From contig NZ_JAIVLB010000003.1 in NCBI RefSeq assembly GCF_020524495.1, positions 1-64,000 of the forward strand: 64,000 nucleotides of DNA, written 5' to 3'. The notes under the pieces are model-generated. The model saw only the letters and a program-made list of their open reading frames with translations, was not told the DNA's origin and ran no database searches. The position numbers and the translations under genes were made by a program. The stretch is from Bacillus stratosphericus (GTDB lineage Bacteria > Bacillota > Bacilli > Bacillales > Bacillaceae). Position 1 is the first letter of the stretch, and each line of letters begins with the position of its first letter. This document shows, in pieces, positions 53,092 to 62,188 of this stretch.

Positions 53092-54179
53092 ATGAAGGCA
53101 CTTCATTTTGGAGCAGGGAATATTGGCAGAGGGTTTATCGGATCTTTATTAAAGACATCAGGCTTTGAGCTTGTATTTACGGATGTAAATGAAGCGGTCA
53201 TCAATGAGCTGAATGAAAGAGGAGAATACACGGTTGAACTCGCAGCACCGGGGCAGAAGCAGGAAGTGGTAGGTCCTGTGTCAGCGATCAATTCGGCACA
53301 AAACCCAGCGGCATTAACAGAGGCTGTTGTCACAGCCAATTTGATTACGACAGCCGTTGGACCAGACGTATTGAAGATCATTGCCTCATCTATTGCTAAA
53401 GGGTTAAAACAAAAAAAGTCTGACCATATCATCAACATTGTTGCCTGTGAAAACATGATTGGGGGCAGCTCTCATTTAAAAGAAGCCGTTTTTTCTCATT
53501 TGACATCAGATGAACAAGAAGCGATATCACAAACAGTTGGCTTTCCAAACGCTGCGGTTGACCGCATTGTTCCGATTCAGCACCATGAGGACAATCTCAA
53601 AGTGTCAGTTGAGCCATTTTTTGAGTGGGTCATTGATGAGACGGGCTTTATTGGAGATGTTCCTCAGATTGACGGAGCGACATTTGTAAAAATTTGACGC
53701 CATATATTGAAAGGAAGCTCTTCACTGTCAACACAGGACATGCCCTAGCGGCATACGTCGGTTATCAGCAGGGCATTCAGACGATCAAAGAAGCTGTCGA
53801 CACACCAGAGATACGTCAAGTTGTCGAAGGTGCCCTTCACGAAACGGGCAGCTATTTAATTGACACATATGGCTTTCAAAAAGAACGATTTGAAAATGCC
53901 TTTATTTCCGATGAAGTGACTCGTGTCGCACGTTCCCCCCTCAGAAAGCTGGGGGCAGATGACCGCTTGATCGGTCCAGCGAAGAAAATCAAACAGCCAG
54001 TTTATTTAATCAAAGGCATTGCCGCAGCTTTGGCTTACGATTTTGCAGAAGACGAAGAAGCTGTTCGCATGCAAGCACTAAGGAAAGAAAAGGGCATTGA
54101 AGGTGTGCTGCAAGAGATATGTGGACTTACGCCAAAAGAAGATCTCTATCAAGCCATTCTGAAAGAAACAGCCCTATAA
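53092..54179 (+). pseudogene. mtlD: Mannitol-1-phosphate 5-dehydrogenase MtlD, frameshifted
   Basis: The first frame (201 codons) begins with the NAD loop ALHFGAGNIGRGFIGSLL and runs to DGATFVKI then TGA. The second resumes LTPYIERKLFTVNTGHALAA, which contains the conserved K-x-x-x-x-N-x-x-H catalytic block, and goes on to 54179. Joining the frames gives ~363 residues, near the family length. One base is missing in the A-run at 53689-53694 (GTAAAAATTTG). A homopolymer indel can be a sequencing error, so this lesion needs checking. Confidence 0.88.
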
Positions 54180-54279
54180 TCGAAAAATCCCTTTCCATTT
54201 ATGTGTAACCGGTTTTTTCTATGACTTTTTTAATACTTTCCCTCGCTTGACGATATATGAAGTAAGGGGGAATCTGAAT

Positions 54280-56028
54280 ATGAAAAAGAAAGCGTTCGTT
54301 TCAAGAAGTGTCTTTTTTCAATTAATGTCTGCCATCATCGTGATTACGATTTTAACAGGCGGACTTGTTGGAACAACAGGTTATTTGTTAGCGGAAAATA
54401 TACTAATTGATGCAGGGAAAGCAGATTTAAAACACATCGTCAACGGAGCAATGGCCACACTTGAACAATTAAATGACCGTGTGGAGAAAAAAGAACTGAC
54501 ACTGGAACAGGCGCAGGAACAAGCCCGTATTTACTTGAGTGGGCCTAAAAATGACAAAGGGGAAGGATACCAATTTCAAAAATCAGATTTTATCTATAAA
54601 AATAAAGGCTATCTTGTCGCATATGGAGCGGATTATTCATCACAAGTACATCCTGTCAATGACATTGGCTCTATCCCAGATAACACGACCAACCGTCAAA
54701 AAATGGTCGCTGGCGCCACAGCAAAGGGCGAGGATGCACACTATGTCACCTACATGGATAAAGACAATGCGACTGGGGAAGAAAAGCAAAAGATGGCCTA
54801 CATGAGCCAGTTCACGCCATGGAATTGGAGTGTAGGGATTGCAGTATTCGAGGATGAATTTTATAAAGAACTAGAACAGATGAAGCTATATATTATCCTG
54901 ATTACAGCGGGTGTCGCTTTCCTTAGCCTTGGAGTCTTTTATTTGGGCGCTCGAAGAAAAATCAGACTGCTCAAGCAAGTCACTGCTGCTTCAAAAGAAA
55001 TTGCGGCTGGTAATATTGAACGTACGAGCTTAAAAGAAACAACGGATGAAATCGGACAGATGGCACAAGGCTTTAACCATATGTCTGGAGAACTCAGAGC
55101 ACTTGTGAGAGGTTTACAGGAAACGAGCAGTCAACTCGTCGAATCAGCGACAGATTTATCTGCGATATCTGAAGAAACATCAGCCAGCAGTGAAGAAATT
55201 GGCCGAGCGATTGGCGATATATCGACTGGTACGCTTCATCAGGCATCAGACCTTGAGGTGGCCAATCAACAAATGACCCAGTTCAATCAATCCATTGAAA
55301 ACGTCAAAGAGCAAAGCGATCAAATTAAACGAATTTCTGACCAGTCGAATCAATCATCACAGCAGGGCCAGAAAATTGTTCAGAAATTAAAACAATCAAA
55401 CGAACAATCGATTCAGGCGTCTCAAGGAATTAGAACTGGGATCGAGCAGTTAAGTACAAAAGTTCAGGATATCTCTCAAATCACAGACACGATTGAAAGC
55501 ATTTCAAATGAGACCAATTTACTTGCACTGAACGCAAGTATTGAAGCGGCACGCGCAGGAGAGCACGGCAAAGGCTTCTCCGTTGTGGCGAGTGAAGTAC
55601 GTAATTTAGCTGAACAAACAAAGCAATCAGCGGTCCAAATTCAGCAAATGATTCAAGGCATTAAAGAAGAAACGACGGCAACAGCCGGCATGATGTCTAA
55701 AACAATGGAACGTTTCACCGAGTTAGATGAAGCGGTACAAGCAACAGAACATGAATTCAGTACCATCTCTATGTCAATTTCACAAACCATTGTCGAAACA
55801 AATGCGATGACAAAAGAGCTCAATACATTGCTGGAACAAAACGATCTCATCACAAAAGCGATGCATGGTGCAGCACATATTTCTCAAGAAAATGCCGCCG
55901 CCATCGAAGAAATCACAGCATCTACAGACGAACAAGTCACCGCCATCTCCAATGTGGCGAAGGCAGCAGAAAGGCTCAATGAGCTAAGCATGCGATTGAA
56001 CCAGGATATTGCACGTTATCGTCTATAA
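54280..56028 (+). CDS. Methyl-accepting chemotaxis protein with a single extracytoplasmic Cache domain
   Basis: 582 residues from the ATG at 54280 (AAGGGGG 9 nt upstream). Membrane helix 1 at ~15-40 ([20 protein letters not shown]), an sCache-type sensor to ~205 ([19 protein letters not shown] is diagnostic of sCache_2), helix 2 at ~210-235, HAMP, then a long coiled-coil signalling domain whose tip reads [20 protein letters not shown] followed by [19 protein letters not shown]. It relays an unknown signal to CheA. Ends at a terminator. It sits where ycsA and neighbours lie in B. subtilis. Confidence 0.92.
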   Translation: MKKKAFVSRSVFFQLMSAIIVITILTGGLVGTTGYLLAENILIDAGKADLKHIVNGAMATLEQLNDRVEKKELTLEQAQEQARIYLSGPKNDKGEGYQFQKSDFIYKNKGYLVAYGADYSSQVHPVNDIGSIPDNTTNRQKMVAGATAKGEDAHYVTYMDKDNATGEEKQKMAYMSQFTPWNWSVGIAVFEDEFYKELEQMKLYIILITAGVAFLSLGVFYLGARRKIRLLKQVTAASKEIAAGNIERTSLKETTDEIGQMAQGFNHMSGELRALVRGLQETSSQLVESATDLSAISEETSASSEEIGRAIGDISTGTLHQASDLEVANQQMTQFNQSIENVKEQSDQIKRISDQSNQSSQQGQKIVQKLKQSNEQSIQASQGIRTGIEQLSTKVQDISQITDTIESISNETNLLALNASIEAARAGEHGKGFSVVASEVRNLAEQTKQSAVQIQQMIQGIKEETTATAGMMSKTMERFTELDEAVQATEHEFSTISMSISQTIVETNAMTKELNTLLEQNDLITKAMHGAAHISQENAAAIEEITASTDEQVTAISNVAKAAERLNELSMRLNQDIARYRL

Positions 56029-56034
56029 ATCATT

Positions 56035-56066
56035 ACAGGACTGGATTATGATGCAGTCCTGTTTTT
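56035..56066 (+). terminator. Terminator after the chemoreceptor gene
   Basis: CAGGACTG pairs with CAGTCCTG across a 10-nt loop, followed by a T-run. Confidence 0.8.
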
Positions 56067-56067
56067 C

Positions 56068-56313
56068 TTAAGGAGCCTTCTTAATAATGAGAAGAGTTAT
56101 GACAGAAGAGATTATGGAAATCACAGTGTAGCATACTACCCAAAATAAAAAGGAAAGGTTTCCTTCTGCTAAAGTAAATAAACACACCAAACTTAATAAG
56201 AGACAAACATGAGGAGAAACCCAGATGTTTCTAAAAATACGTGTTCCTAATACCCCTATTAGAATGGACAATATGGGCAAAACACAAACAATTAATAAAA
56301 CAATAGATCCCAC
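56068..56313 (-). CDS. Small membrane protein (DUF2651-like)
   Basis: 81 residues, start GTG (AAGGGGGATGACCTA upstream). Three hydrophobic segments: VLLIVCVLPILSILIGVLG, a middle VCLLLSLVCLFTL, and FLFWVVCYTVISIISSVITL. The last block resembles DUF2651 proteins such as B. subtilis YbeF ('FFIWVVVYTIISF'). Function unknown. Confidence 0.6.
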   Translation of the reverse strand: MGSIVLLIVCVLPILSILIGVLGTRIFRNIWVSPHVCLLLSLVCLFTLAEGNLSFLFWVVCYTVISIISSVITLLIIKKAP

Positions 56314-56359
56314 TAGGTCATCCCCCTTATTACTGAATTAATTCAAGTCGTCCCGTTTC

Positions 56360-56650
56360 TCAATCTTTTTTTGATTGAATATCAATAGATTTTGCTAATT
56401 TTCCTTTTTTAATGTTATATAGATCTACACGTCCTATCACATTTTGTTCCTTTTGAGTATGGTATTTAAAAAACGCATACATGTTATCTTTAGAGAATTG
56501 AATGTTTTGGAGATATTGTTCTTCTTTTGTTTCTTTCATATCAAAAGCTTTTATTAAGTTAAAATTTTTATCATAGATTAATACTTTACCTTCAGAGGAT
56601 GGAATAGCAATATTACCATTGTGAAGGACTTCAATTTGTGTTGGCATCAA
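56360..56650 (-). pseudogene. Beta-propeller-like C-terminal fragment
   Basis: A 96-codon frame: QIEVLHNGNIAIPSSEGKVL, IYDKNFNLIKAFDMKE, NIQFSKDNMYAFFKYHTQKE, RVDLYNIKKGKLAKSIDI. The repeated four-strand pattern resembles the last blades of a secreted beta-propeller protein. No ribosome binding site precedes its possible start, and upstream sequence (56651-56776) shows nothing coding on this strand, so it is probably truncated. Family not identified. Confidence 0.4.
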
Positions 56651-56830
56651 TATGGGGTATTCTAATGGATTTCAAAAGTGGCTCATTCCTATGTTTCCGC
56701 CGTGCCCTTTAGAAGAAATCACATCCCAAGAGAATTGTTATATTCATGAGATAAATGGAGACCTATGCTTGTCTAAGTGTCAAAATTTAACATTTTATCA
56801 AGGAATAAAAAGTTAGGAGATGAATGTGTG

Positions 56831-58084
56831 ATGACGAAAGGAATATATGAGCTTATTAGTGAAGAACAATTGCAAAAGTATGCCGAACTTGCGGTGCGAA
56901 TTGGTGTAAATGTGCAAAAAAATCAATTAGTGGTTATTCATAGTGACATAAAAAACGCAACTTTTGCACGTCTTATCCAAACTGCAGCCTATGAAGCGGG
57001 GGCTTCAAATGTGGTGATGGACTGGACAGACGAACAGTCTACCCAAGCATTTTATATACATGCCACAGATGGTGCCATCGATCAATTTCCCGACTGGCAA
57101 CATGCCCGTTATAAGGAGTGGGACGATGCGGGCGCTGCTTACATCCATATTATTTCTGAAAACTTCAATATCTTTAAGAATGTTTCCCCAGAAAGGATTA
57201 GTCGCTTTCAAAAGGCTTTCCGCACCAAGTTGGAGGATCATGATGCAATGATTAGGTCCCACAAGGTACGCTGGTGTCTTCTAGCTGTCCCGTCCTTCGC
57301 ATGGGCCACGAAAGTATTTCCTCATGTAAGTAAAGAAGAAGCTGTGCAATTGTTATGGCAAGCTATCTTAAGTGGTGCGCGGGCAGTTGGAACAAATCCT
57401 ATCAAAGACTGGGAAAAACATGACCGAGCCTTCGAGTCCCGGAAAACGTTTCTAAACGATCACCAGTTTGCGGCACTGTATTTTACCAATAGCCGGGGAA
57501 CAGATCTCGTCGTCGGCATGCCAAAGAATCATGTCTTTATCGGCGGAGGGGTCACAGATAAAAAGGGAATTTCATTTTTTCCGAACATTCCCACAGAGGA
57601 AATATTCTCTGCCCCCCATAGAAATAAGGTGAATGGAAAACTCGTAGCTACGAAACCGCTTGTCTATGGGGGAAGGGTTATCTATGATGTTTCCCTCATT
57701 TTTCAAAATGGACGGATTAAGGACTATGATGCAGCCACTGGACAGGATGCGCTCCAACATCTCATCGAAACAGACGAAGGTTCCCATTATCTAGGGGAAA
57801 TTGCGTTGGTCTCTAACCATTCTCCACTTGCTCAGGCGGATATGCTTTTTTACAACACATTGTTTGATGAAAATACAGCTTGCCATATTGGCATCGGCAA
57901 CGCTTCTCCTTCCAACCTACAATATGGCAGCAACCTATCTGGGGAAGCGTTGAAGGAAGCAGGACTGAATACGTCCCTCTTGTTAGTCAATGTTGCCTTT
58001 GGTACCGAAGATATGAAGGTGATAGGGATGAAAGAAGACGGAACGGAAGTTTTATTATTAAAAGATGGTGATTTCCAATTCTAA
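56831..58084 (+). CDS. M29-family aminopeptidase homologue with altered metal/catalytic residues
   Basis: 417 residues from the ATG at 56831 (TAGGAGA upstream; GTG at 56828 also possible). Overall a clear AmpS/thermophilic aminopeptidase: KYAELAVRIGVNVQKNQLVV, PIKDWEKHDRAFESRKTFLN, IPTEEIFSAPHRNKVNGKLV, LIETDEGSHYLGEIALVSNH, FYNTLFDENTACHIGIG. Glu256/257, Glu323 and His352 match family metal ligands. But where the family has A-Y-P there is A-S-P (Ser359), and where it has S-x-x-H-V-D-F-M-I-G there is SLLLVNVAFG, so the His and Asp ligands are Leu385 and Asn387. The frame is intact. It may be a non-peptidase relative. Confidence 0.85.
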   Translation: MTKGIYELISEEQLQKYAELAVRIGVNVQKNQLVVIHSDIKNATFARLIQTAAYEAGASNVVMDWTDEQSTQAFYIHATDGAIDQFPDWQHARYKEWDDAGAAYIHIISENFNIFKNVSPERISRFQKAFRTKLEDHDAMIRSHKVRWCLLAVPSFAWATKVFPHVSKEEAVQLLWQAILSGARAVGTNPIKDWEKHDRAFESRKTFLNDHQFAALYFTNSRGTDLVVGMPKNHVFIGGGVTDKKGISFFPNIPTEEIFSAPHRNKVNGKLVATKPLVYGGRVIYDVSLIFQNGRIKDYDAATGQDALQHLIETDEGSHYLGEIALVSNHSPLAQADMLFYNTLFDENTACHIGIGNASPSNLQYGSNLSGEALKEAGLNTSLLLVNVAFGTEDMKVIGMKEDGTEVLLLKDGDFQF

Positions 58085-58186
58085 TAATCTCAATTCCTTT
58101 ATATATCGTGGGCTTAACTAAGGTAAGGAAAAGTATAGATGGTCAAACCCGTACCAATAAATTGTTCCTAAATAAGCAAAATAAAA

Positions 58187-58222
58187 GCAACCTTTCCTGA
58201 TTAATTGGAAGGGTTGGTTTAT
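58187..58222. terminator. Hairpin after the M29 gene
   Basis: AACCTTTCC and GGAAGGGTT can pair, with A-runs and T-runs on both sides; it may stop transcripts from either flank. Confidence 0.45.
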
Positions 58223-58228
58223 CTTTAT

Positions 58229-58552
58229 TTATGGAATCCAGGAATGAAGACCTCTGCCAAGCTTGGAAGCATGAATCTTTCTTCTTAAATAAATCCTAGT
58301 CGTGTCTAGCTTCTTGTGCCCAAGAGCACTTGAAATTTTGTAAACGTCAATTCCTTGATCACCAGAGATAATTGCATAACCATGCCGTAAAGTATGTGGT
58401 GTTACACTCATTGGTATCAATGCAACTTTGTTGGCAACTAAATTAAGCAAAAGTCCTATGTTACTGTCACAAGGTAGAGTCCAAACCCCTACCTTGTCTT
58501 TAATTGTTGGAAGAGAAAAATGATCATTGAGAATTTCACCAAAATGAAGCAT
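58229..58552 (-). pseudogene. Tyrosine recombinase (phage-type integrase) C-terminal remnant
   Basis: A 107-codon frame holding the end of a XerC/phage-integrase catalytic domain: VTPHTLRHGYAIISGDQGID (HxxR box), SSALGHKKLDTTRIYLRR (the conserved His and catalytic Tyr). The N-terminal DNA-binding part and the first catalytic Arg box are missing; the other side is taken up by the Excalibur-domain gene. A scar of an integrated element. Confidence 0.75.
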
Positions 58553-58952
58553 TATTCAGTTGCTGCCAAGAATCAAAAAGGAAACGGCTTTGAATTAGTA
58601 CTGAAAAAGGATCAGCATTTAAGTCAGGAAGATGTTAAAAGGTTGCTTCAGCATCTTGGAAACAGAACTAATCTTCAATTTGAGAAAAAGCTGAAGAAAG
58701 AAGAGCCGCAAAAACGTTTTGTCTTTAGGTCTTTTACTAAGCTTTACTCAAGTGGACACTCACACAGCGGATGCAAAGACAGTCAAGTACAAAACCTGTA
58801 AAGCGCTTAACAAGGTTTATAAAGGCGGCGTAGCGAAAAGCAAAAACACGAAAAACAAAGTACAAGCCATATGCATCAAAAGCAAATTACCTAAAAAAAT
58901 AAACACCTTGATCGTGATAAAGACGGCATCGCTTGTGAACGCTAGGAATATG
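58544..58952 (+). pseudogene. Excalibur calcium-binding domain protein, frameshifted
   Basis: An N-terminal part (MKHYSVAAKNQKGNGFELVL, LSQEDVKRLLQHLGNRTNLQ) is followed, after a shift near 58721, by a hydrophobic stretch (SLGLLLSFTQ) and YKTCKALNKVYKGGVAKSKN; two more shifts near 58860 and 58895 are needed to read KPYASKANYLKKNKHLDRDK then DGIACER, the classic Excalibur ending D-x-D-x-DGIACE. Three indels in ~400 bp mark it as dead. Intact relatives are secreted or membrane-anchored. Confidence 0.7.
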
Positions 58953-58955
58953 TGA

Positions 58956-58981
58956 CAAGACCTGTAACAGGGTCTTTTTTC
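58956..58981 (+). terminator. Terminator after the Excalibur remnant
   Basis: AGACC pairs with GGTCT around TGTAACAG and is followed by six T residues. Confidence 0.6.
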
Positions 58982-59048
58982 TATGGGATCAAACTCGTCC
59001 CTTTGTTCCATCTTCATCTTTATATTAAAATAAAGGTAGATTCAAAAA

Positions 59049-59828
59049 ATGATACAAAGTGGGGTACTCAATTTGTCAACACAAGCTGATAAGAAAGACA
59101 TCCGATTGATTGCCATTGATATGGATGGCACGCTATTAAACAGTGAACACGTCATTCCGGATGAAAATAAACAAGCCATTAAAGAAGCAGAGGCAAAAGG
59201 CGTCCATGTGGTCATTAGCACAGGACGTACGCTGATGACATGCCGAGAGCTTGTGGAGCCGCTCAAACTCTCTTCCTATCTTATTACAGCAAACGGCAGT
59301 GAAATCTGGGATTCATCGTTTCAGCTCATTGAACGAGAACTGCTGCACCCCGATCATGTCCAAATGATGTGGGAATTTAAAAATAGGTACGAAACCGATT
59401 ACTGGGCTTCCACTGTGGATAAGGTGTGGAGTGGGGAATTCCCAGAACGTATTCATGACCATGAATGGTTGAAATTTGGCTTTGATATTCATGATGATGA
59501 CATTCGTGAGGAAGTGCTGAATACACTGAAAACAAATGAGCATCTAGAGATTACGAATTCAAGTCCGACCAATATCGAAGTCAATGCGGCAGGCATTAAC
59601 AAAGCTGCGGCTCTTGCAAAAGTAGCAGAACGCATTGGCTGTACGATGGACAACGTCATGTCACTTGGCGATAGCCTAAATGATATGGCCATGATTCAAG
59701 AAGCAGGATTAGGCATTGCGATGGGAAATGCACAAGAAGTCGTGAAAGAAGCTGCTGATTGGATTACCGCTCCTAATACAGAACACGGTGTAGCAAAAGC
59801 CATACAACATTGGGTGCTATCTCAATAA
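59049..59828 (+). CDS. ycsE: HAD-superfamily phosphatase YcsE (Cof type)
   Basis: 259 residues from the ATG at 59049; a TTG at 59073 with GTGGGG upstream would give 251, closer to B. subtilis YcsE. Cof-type HAD: LIAIDMDGTLLNSEHVIP (DxD motif), VVISTGRTLMTCRELVEPL, INKAAALAKVAERIGCTMDN (Lys) and VMSLGDSLNDMAMIQEAGLG (GDxxND). B. subtilis YcsE dephosphorylates a flavin-biosynthesis intermediate among other sugar phosphates. Located just before ycsF as in B. subtilis, but separated by a terminator. Confidence 0.9.
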   Translation: MIQSGVLNLSTQADKKDIRLIAIDMDGTLLNSEHVIPDENKQAIKEAEAKGVHVVISTGRTLMTCRELVEPLKLSSYLITANGSEIWDSSFQLIERELLHPDHVQMMWEFKNRYETDYWASTVDKVWSGEFPERIHDHEWLKFGFDIHDDDIREEVLNTLKTNEHLEITNSSPTNIEVNAAGINKAAALAKVAERIGCTMDNVMSLGDSLNDMAMIQEAGLGIAMGNAQEVVKEAADWITAPNTEHGVAKAIQHWVLSQ

Positions 59829-60014
59829 AGAAGGAATGATGAACTGGGTACATGGGGACCAGTTATTTTTTCATGATCTCGCTTGCGATCTATGTGGACT
59901 GCACATCCAACTTAGAAATGAACATGGCTGAGGCTGGGTCTGTTTATGAAAAAGCTTTGATCAGCAGCTTTTAGATAATGATGTCTTTCATAAAACATCA
60001 TCATACCTATTGGA
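59829..60014. other. Intergenic stretch after ycsE
   Basis: No gene recognised. A short open stretch from ATG near 59842 (NWVHGDQLFFHDLACDLCGL) lacks a binding site and family match; it may be debris. Confidence 0.3.
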
Positions 60015-60047
60015 AAAGCGAGAGGACATCACCTCTCGCTTCTTTTC
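60014..60047 (+). terminator. Terminator between ycsE and ycsF
   Basis: GCGAGAGG pairs with CCTCTCGC around ACATCA, followed by TTCTTTTCTTT. Confidence 0.8.
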
Positions 60048-60063
60048 TTTCTCCTAGTTCTAT

Positions 60064-60080
60064 TGTTATGTTTTCTGACA
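60064..60080. promoter_or_regulatory. TnrA box upstream of the 5-oxoprolinase operon
   Basis: TGTTATGTTTTCTGACA matches the TnrA consensus TGTNANATTTTNTNACA at all fixed positions but one (A to G at position 7). Its centre lies about 53 bp before the predicted transcription start, the usual place for TnrA activation under nitrogen limitation; the B. subtilis kip operon is TnrA-activated. Confidence 0.75.
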
Positions 60081-60090
60081 ATTTTTTTAA

Positions 60091-60118
60091 TGTCAAGTGT
60101 ATCAAAAGTTGGTATAAT
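60091..60118 (+). promoter_or_regulatory. sigA promoter of ycsF operon
   Basis: TGTCAA and a consensus TATAAT (60113-60118) are 16 bp apart; the weak -35 box fits an activated promoter. Confidence 0.55.
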
Positions 60119-60124
60119 CAATAT

Positions 60125-60144
60125 AAGTCCGAATATTCGGACTT
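60125..60144. promoter_or_regulatory. Perfect 20-bp palindrome at the ycsF transcription start (operator candidate)
   Basis: AAGTCCGAATATTCGGACTT is its own reverse complement and covers the expected +1 to +20. A second inverted repeat, TTCCG-TTTTT-CGGAA, follows at about 60148-60162. The position suits a repressor such as KipR (IclR family), whose gene ends this operon in B. subtilis. Confidence 0.6.
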
Positions 60145-60180
60145 ATTATTCCGTTTTTCGGAACAACGAGGGGGGATTCT

Positions 60181-60939
60181 ATGTATCAAGTGGATATCAA
60201 CTGTGATTTGGGAGAAAGCTTTGGTCAATACACAATCGGTGCAGATGAACAAATTCTTGAATTTGTAACTTCTGCCAACATTGCTTGCGGTTTTCATGCA
60301 GGAGATCCAACGGTGATGAGAAAGACAGTCAGAATGGCGCTGGATAAAGGGGTTCAAATTGGTGCACATCCAGGTCTCCAAGATTTAGTCGGCTTTGGAA
60401 GACGTCCTATGGCCATCTCGGCAGAGGAAGCCTATGATCTCGTCATCTATCAAATTGGTGCTCTGTCAGCCTTTCTAAAAGCAGAAGGCGGCACGATACA
60501 GCATGTCAAACCACACGGCGCCCTGTACAACATGGCGGCTAAAAATACTGAATTATCCGAATCAATTGCAAAGGCTGTATATGATGTCGATCCAAACCTT
60601 GTGTTATTTGGGTTATCAGGCAGTGAACTCGCGTTAGCAGGTGAAAGAATAGGTCTTCAAGTGGCGCATGAAGTCTTTTCTGATCGGACGTATCAAACAG
60701 ATGGAACACTGACGTCCCGCCGCGAGCCACATGCACTCATTGAAGAGGATGAAATGGTGGTAGAGCAGGTCGTTCGTATGGTTAGAGAAGGAAAGGTTCG
60801 TACAGTTCAAGGGGAAGATATTTATCTCAAAGCACATACGGTTTGCATCCACGGAGACGGCAGCCATGCGCTTCAATTTGCAAAAACCATTACAGCGAAG
60901 CTAAAAGAAGCCAATATTCATCTCAAAGCCTTTCAATAA
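60181..60939 (+). CDS. pxpA: 5-oxoprolinase subunit A, PxpA (YcsF, LamB/YcsF family)
   Basis: 252 residues: the family start [100 protein letters not shown]. With PxpB and PxpC it hydrolyses 5-oxoproline to glutamate using ATP. AGGGGGG precedes the ATG. First gene of the operon. Confidence 0.94.
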   Translation: MYQVDINCDLGESFGQYTIGADEQILEFVTSANIACGFHAGDPTVMRKTVRMALDKGVQIGAHPGLQDLVGFGRRPMAISAEEAYDLVIYQIGALSAFLKAEGGTIQHVKPHGALYNMAAKNTELSESIAKAVYDVDPNLVLFGLSGSELALAGERIGLQVAHEVFSDRTYQTDGTLTSRREPHALIEEDEMVVEQVVRMVREGKVRTVQGEDIYLKAHTVCIHGDGSHALQFAKTITAKLKEANIHLKAFQ

Positions 60940-60965
60940 AAATCGTCATCAAAGGGGGAAACAGC

Positions 60966-62183
60966 ATGAAAACAGAGGAAGTCAAGAACATGAAGGCACC
61001 AAAGGGGAACCGATCCATGTTGATGGGGGCAGCCTTTTTAATGGCTACGTCAGCCATCGGACCGGGATTTTTAACACAAACGACCGTGTTCACACAGCAG
61101 CTTGCAGCTAGCTTTGGGTTTGTTATTTTGATCTCCATTTTGTTAGATATTTTTGCACAAACGAATGTATGGCGCATCATTGCCGTCTCAGAAAAACGAG
61201 GACAGGATATTGCAAATATGGTTTTTCCGGGTCTTGGTTATGTGTTAGCCTTTTTGATTGTCATTGGAGGACTTGCCTTTAATATCGGAAATATCGCTGG
61301 TGCTGGTCTCGGTTTTCAGGTGATTTTCGGCGTCGATCCAAGAATAGGGGCCGGGGTCAGTGCAGTGATTGCCATTCTTATTTTTGTCATCAAAGAGGCT
61401 GGAAAAGCGATGGATCGATTCACACAGGTGGCCGGCTTTGTGATGATTGGGCTTATGCTGTATGTGGCCATTTCAACTGCTCCACCAGTTGGAGAAGCGG
61501 CAGTGAGAACATTCGTTCCAGAGAAAATTGATATTTTATCGATTGTGACTCTTGTGGGCGGAACGGTTGGCGGCTATATCGTCTTTGCTGGTGGTCATCG
61601 TTTGCTGGATGCTGGAATCAAAGGGAAGGAGGCACTTCCACAAGTCACGAAAAGCTCCATTTTCGGTATCTTAATTACATCTGTGATGCGTGTCGCTTTA
61701 TTTTTAGCGGTTCTAGGGGTTGTCTCAAAAGGCTTACAGATTGATCCATCGAATCCACCTGCTTCTGTATTTCAGCTAGCTTCAGGAAATATTGGATTTA
61801 AGATGTTCGGATTGATTATGTGGGCTGCGGCGATTACTTCTGTCATTGGAGCGGCATACACATCTGTCTCCTTCTTTAAAACCTTCTCGCCAAAAATTGA
61901 GCAAAATCAACGCGGCATTATCATCGGTTTTATTGCTCTCTCGACTATTTGTTTTATGACCATCGGAAGACCTGTGAACGTATTGATATTGGTTGGAGCG
62001 ATTAATGCATTGATTTTGCCGCTTGCACTTGGAACATTGCTGGTCGCAGCCTATAAAAAAGAGATTGTTGGTGATTATCGTCATCCATTCTTTTTGACAG
62101 CGTCAGGGGCGTTTGTTGTCGTCATCATGGCCGTTATGAGCGGATATACCATTTTAAATGAAATCCCGAAACTATGGAGTTGA
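60966..62183 (+). CDS. ycsG: NRAMP-family membrane transporter YcsG
   Basis: 405 residues from the ATG at 60966 (AAGGGGGAAA upstream; an open frame runs back into pxpA without a site); B. subtilis YcsG has 404. About 11 membrane segments. The first is LMGAAFLMATSAIGPGFLTQ, where classical NRAMP metal carriers have 'DPGN'; here that metal-binding motif is replaced by IGPGF. It therefore is unlikely to move metals and, from its place in the operon, may import 5-oxoproline. Confidence 0.9.
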   Translation: MKTEEVKNMKAPKGNRSMLMGAAFLMATSAIGPGFLTQTTVFTQQLAASFGFVILISILLDIFAQTNVWRIIAVSEKRGQDIANMVFPGLGYVLAFLIVIGGLAFNIGNIAGAGLGFQVIFGVDPRIGAGVSAVIAILIFVIKEAGKAMDRFTQVAGFVMIGLMLYVAISTAPPVGEAAVRTFVPEKIDILSIVTLVGGTVGGYIVFAGGHRLLDAGIKGKEALPQVTKSSIFGILITSVMRVALFLAVLGVVSKGLQIDPSNPPASVFQLASGNIGFKMFGLIMWAAAITSVIGAAYTSVSFFKTFSPKIEQNQRGIIIGFIALSTICFMTIGRPVNVLILVGAINALILPLALGTLLVAAYKKEIVGDYRHPFFLTASGAFVVVIMAVMSGYTILNEIPKLWS

Positions 62184-62188
62184 TTCAG

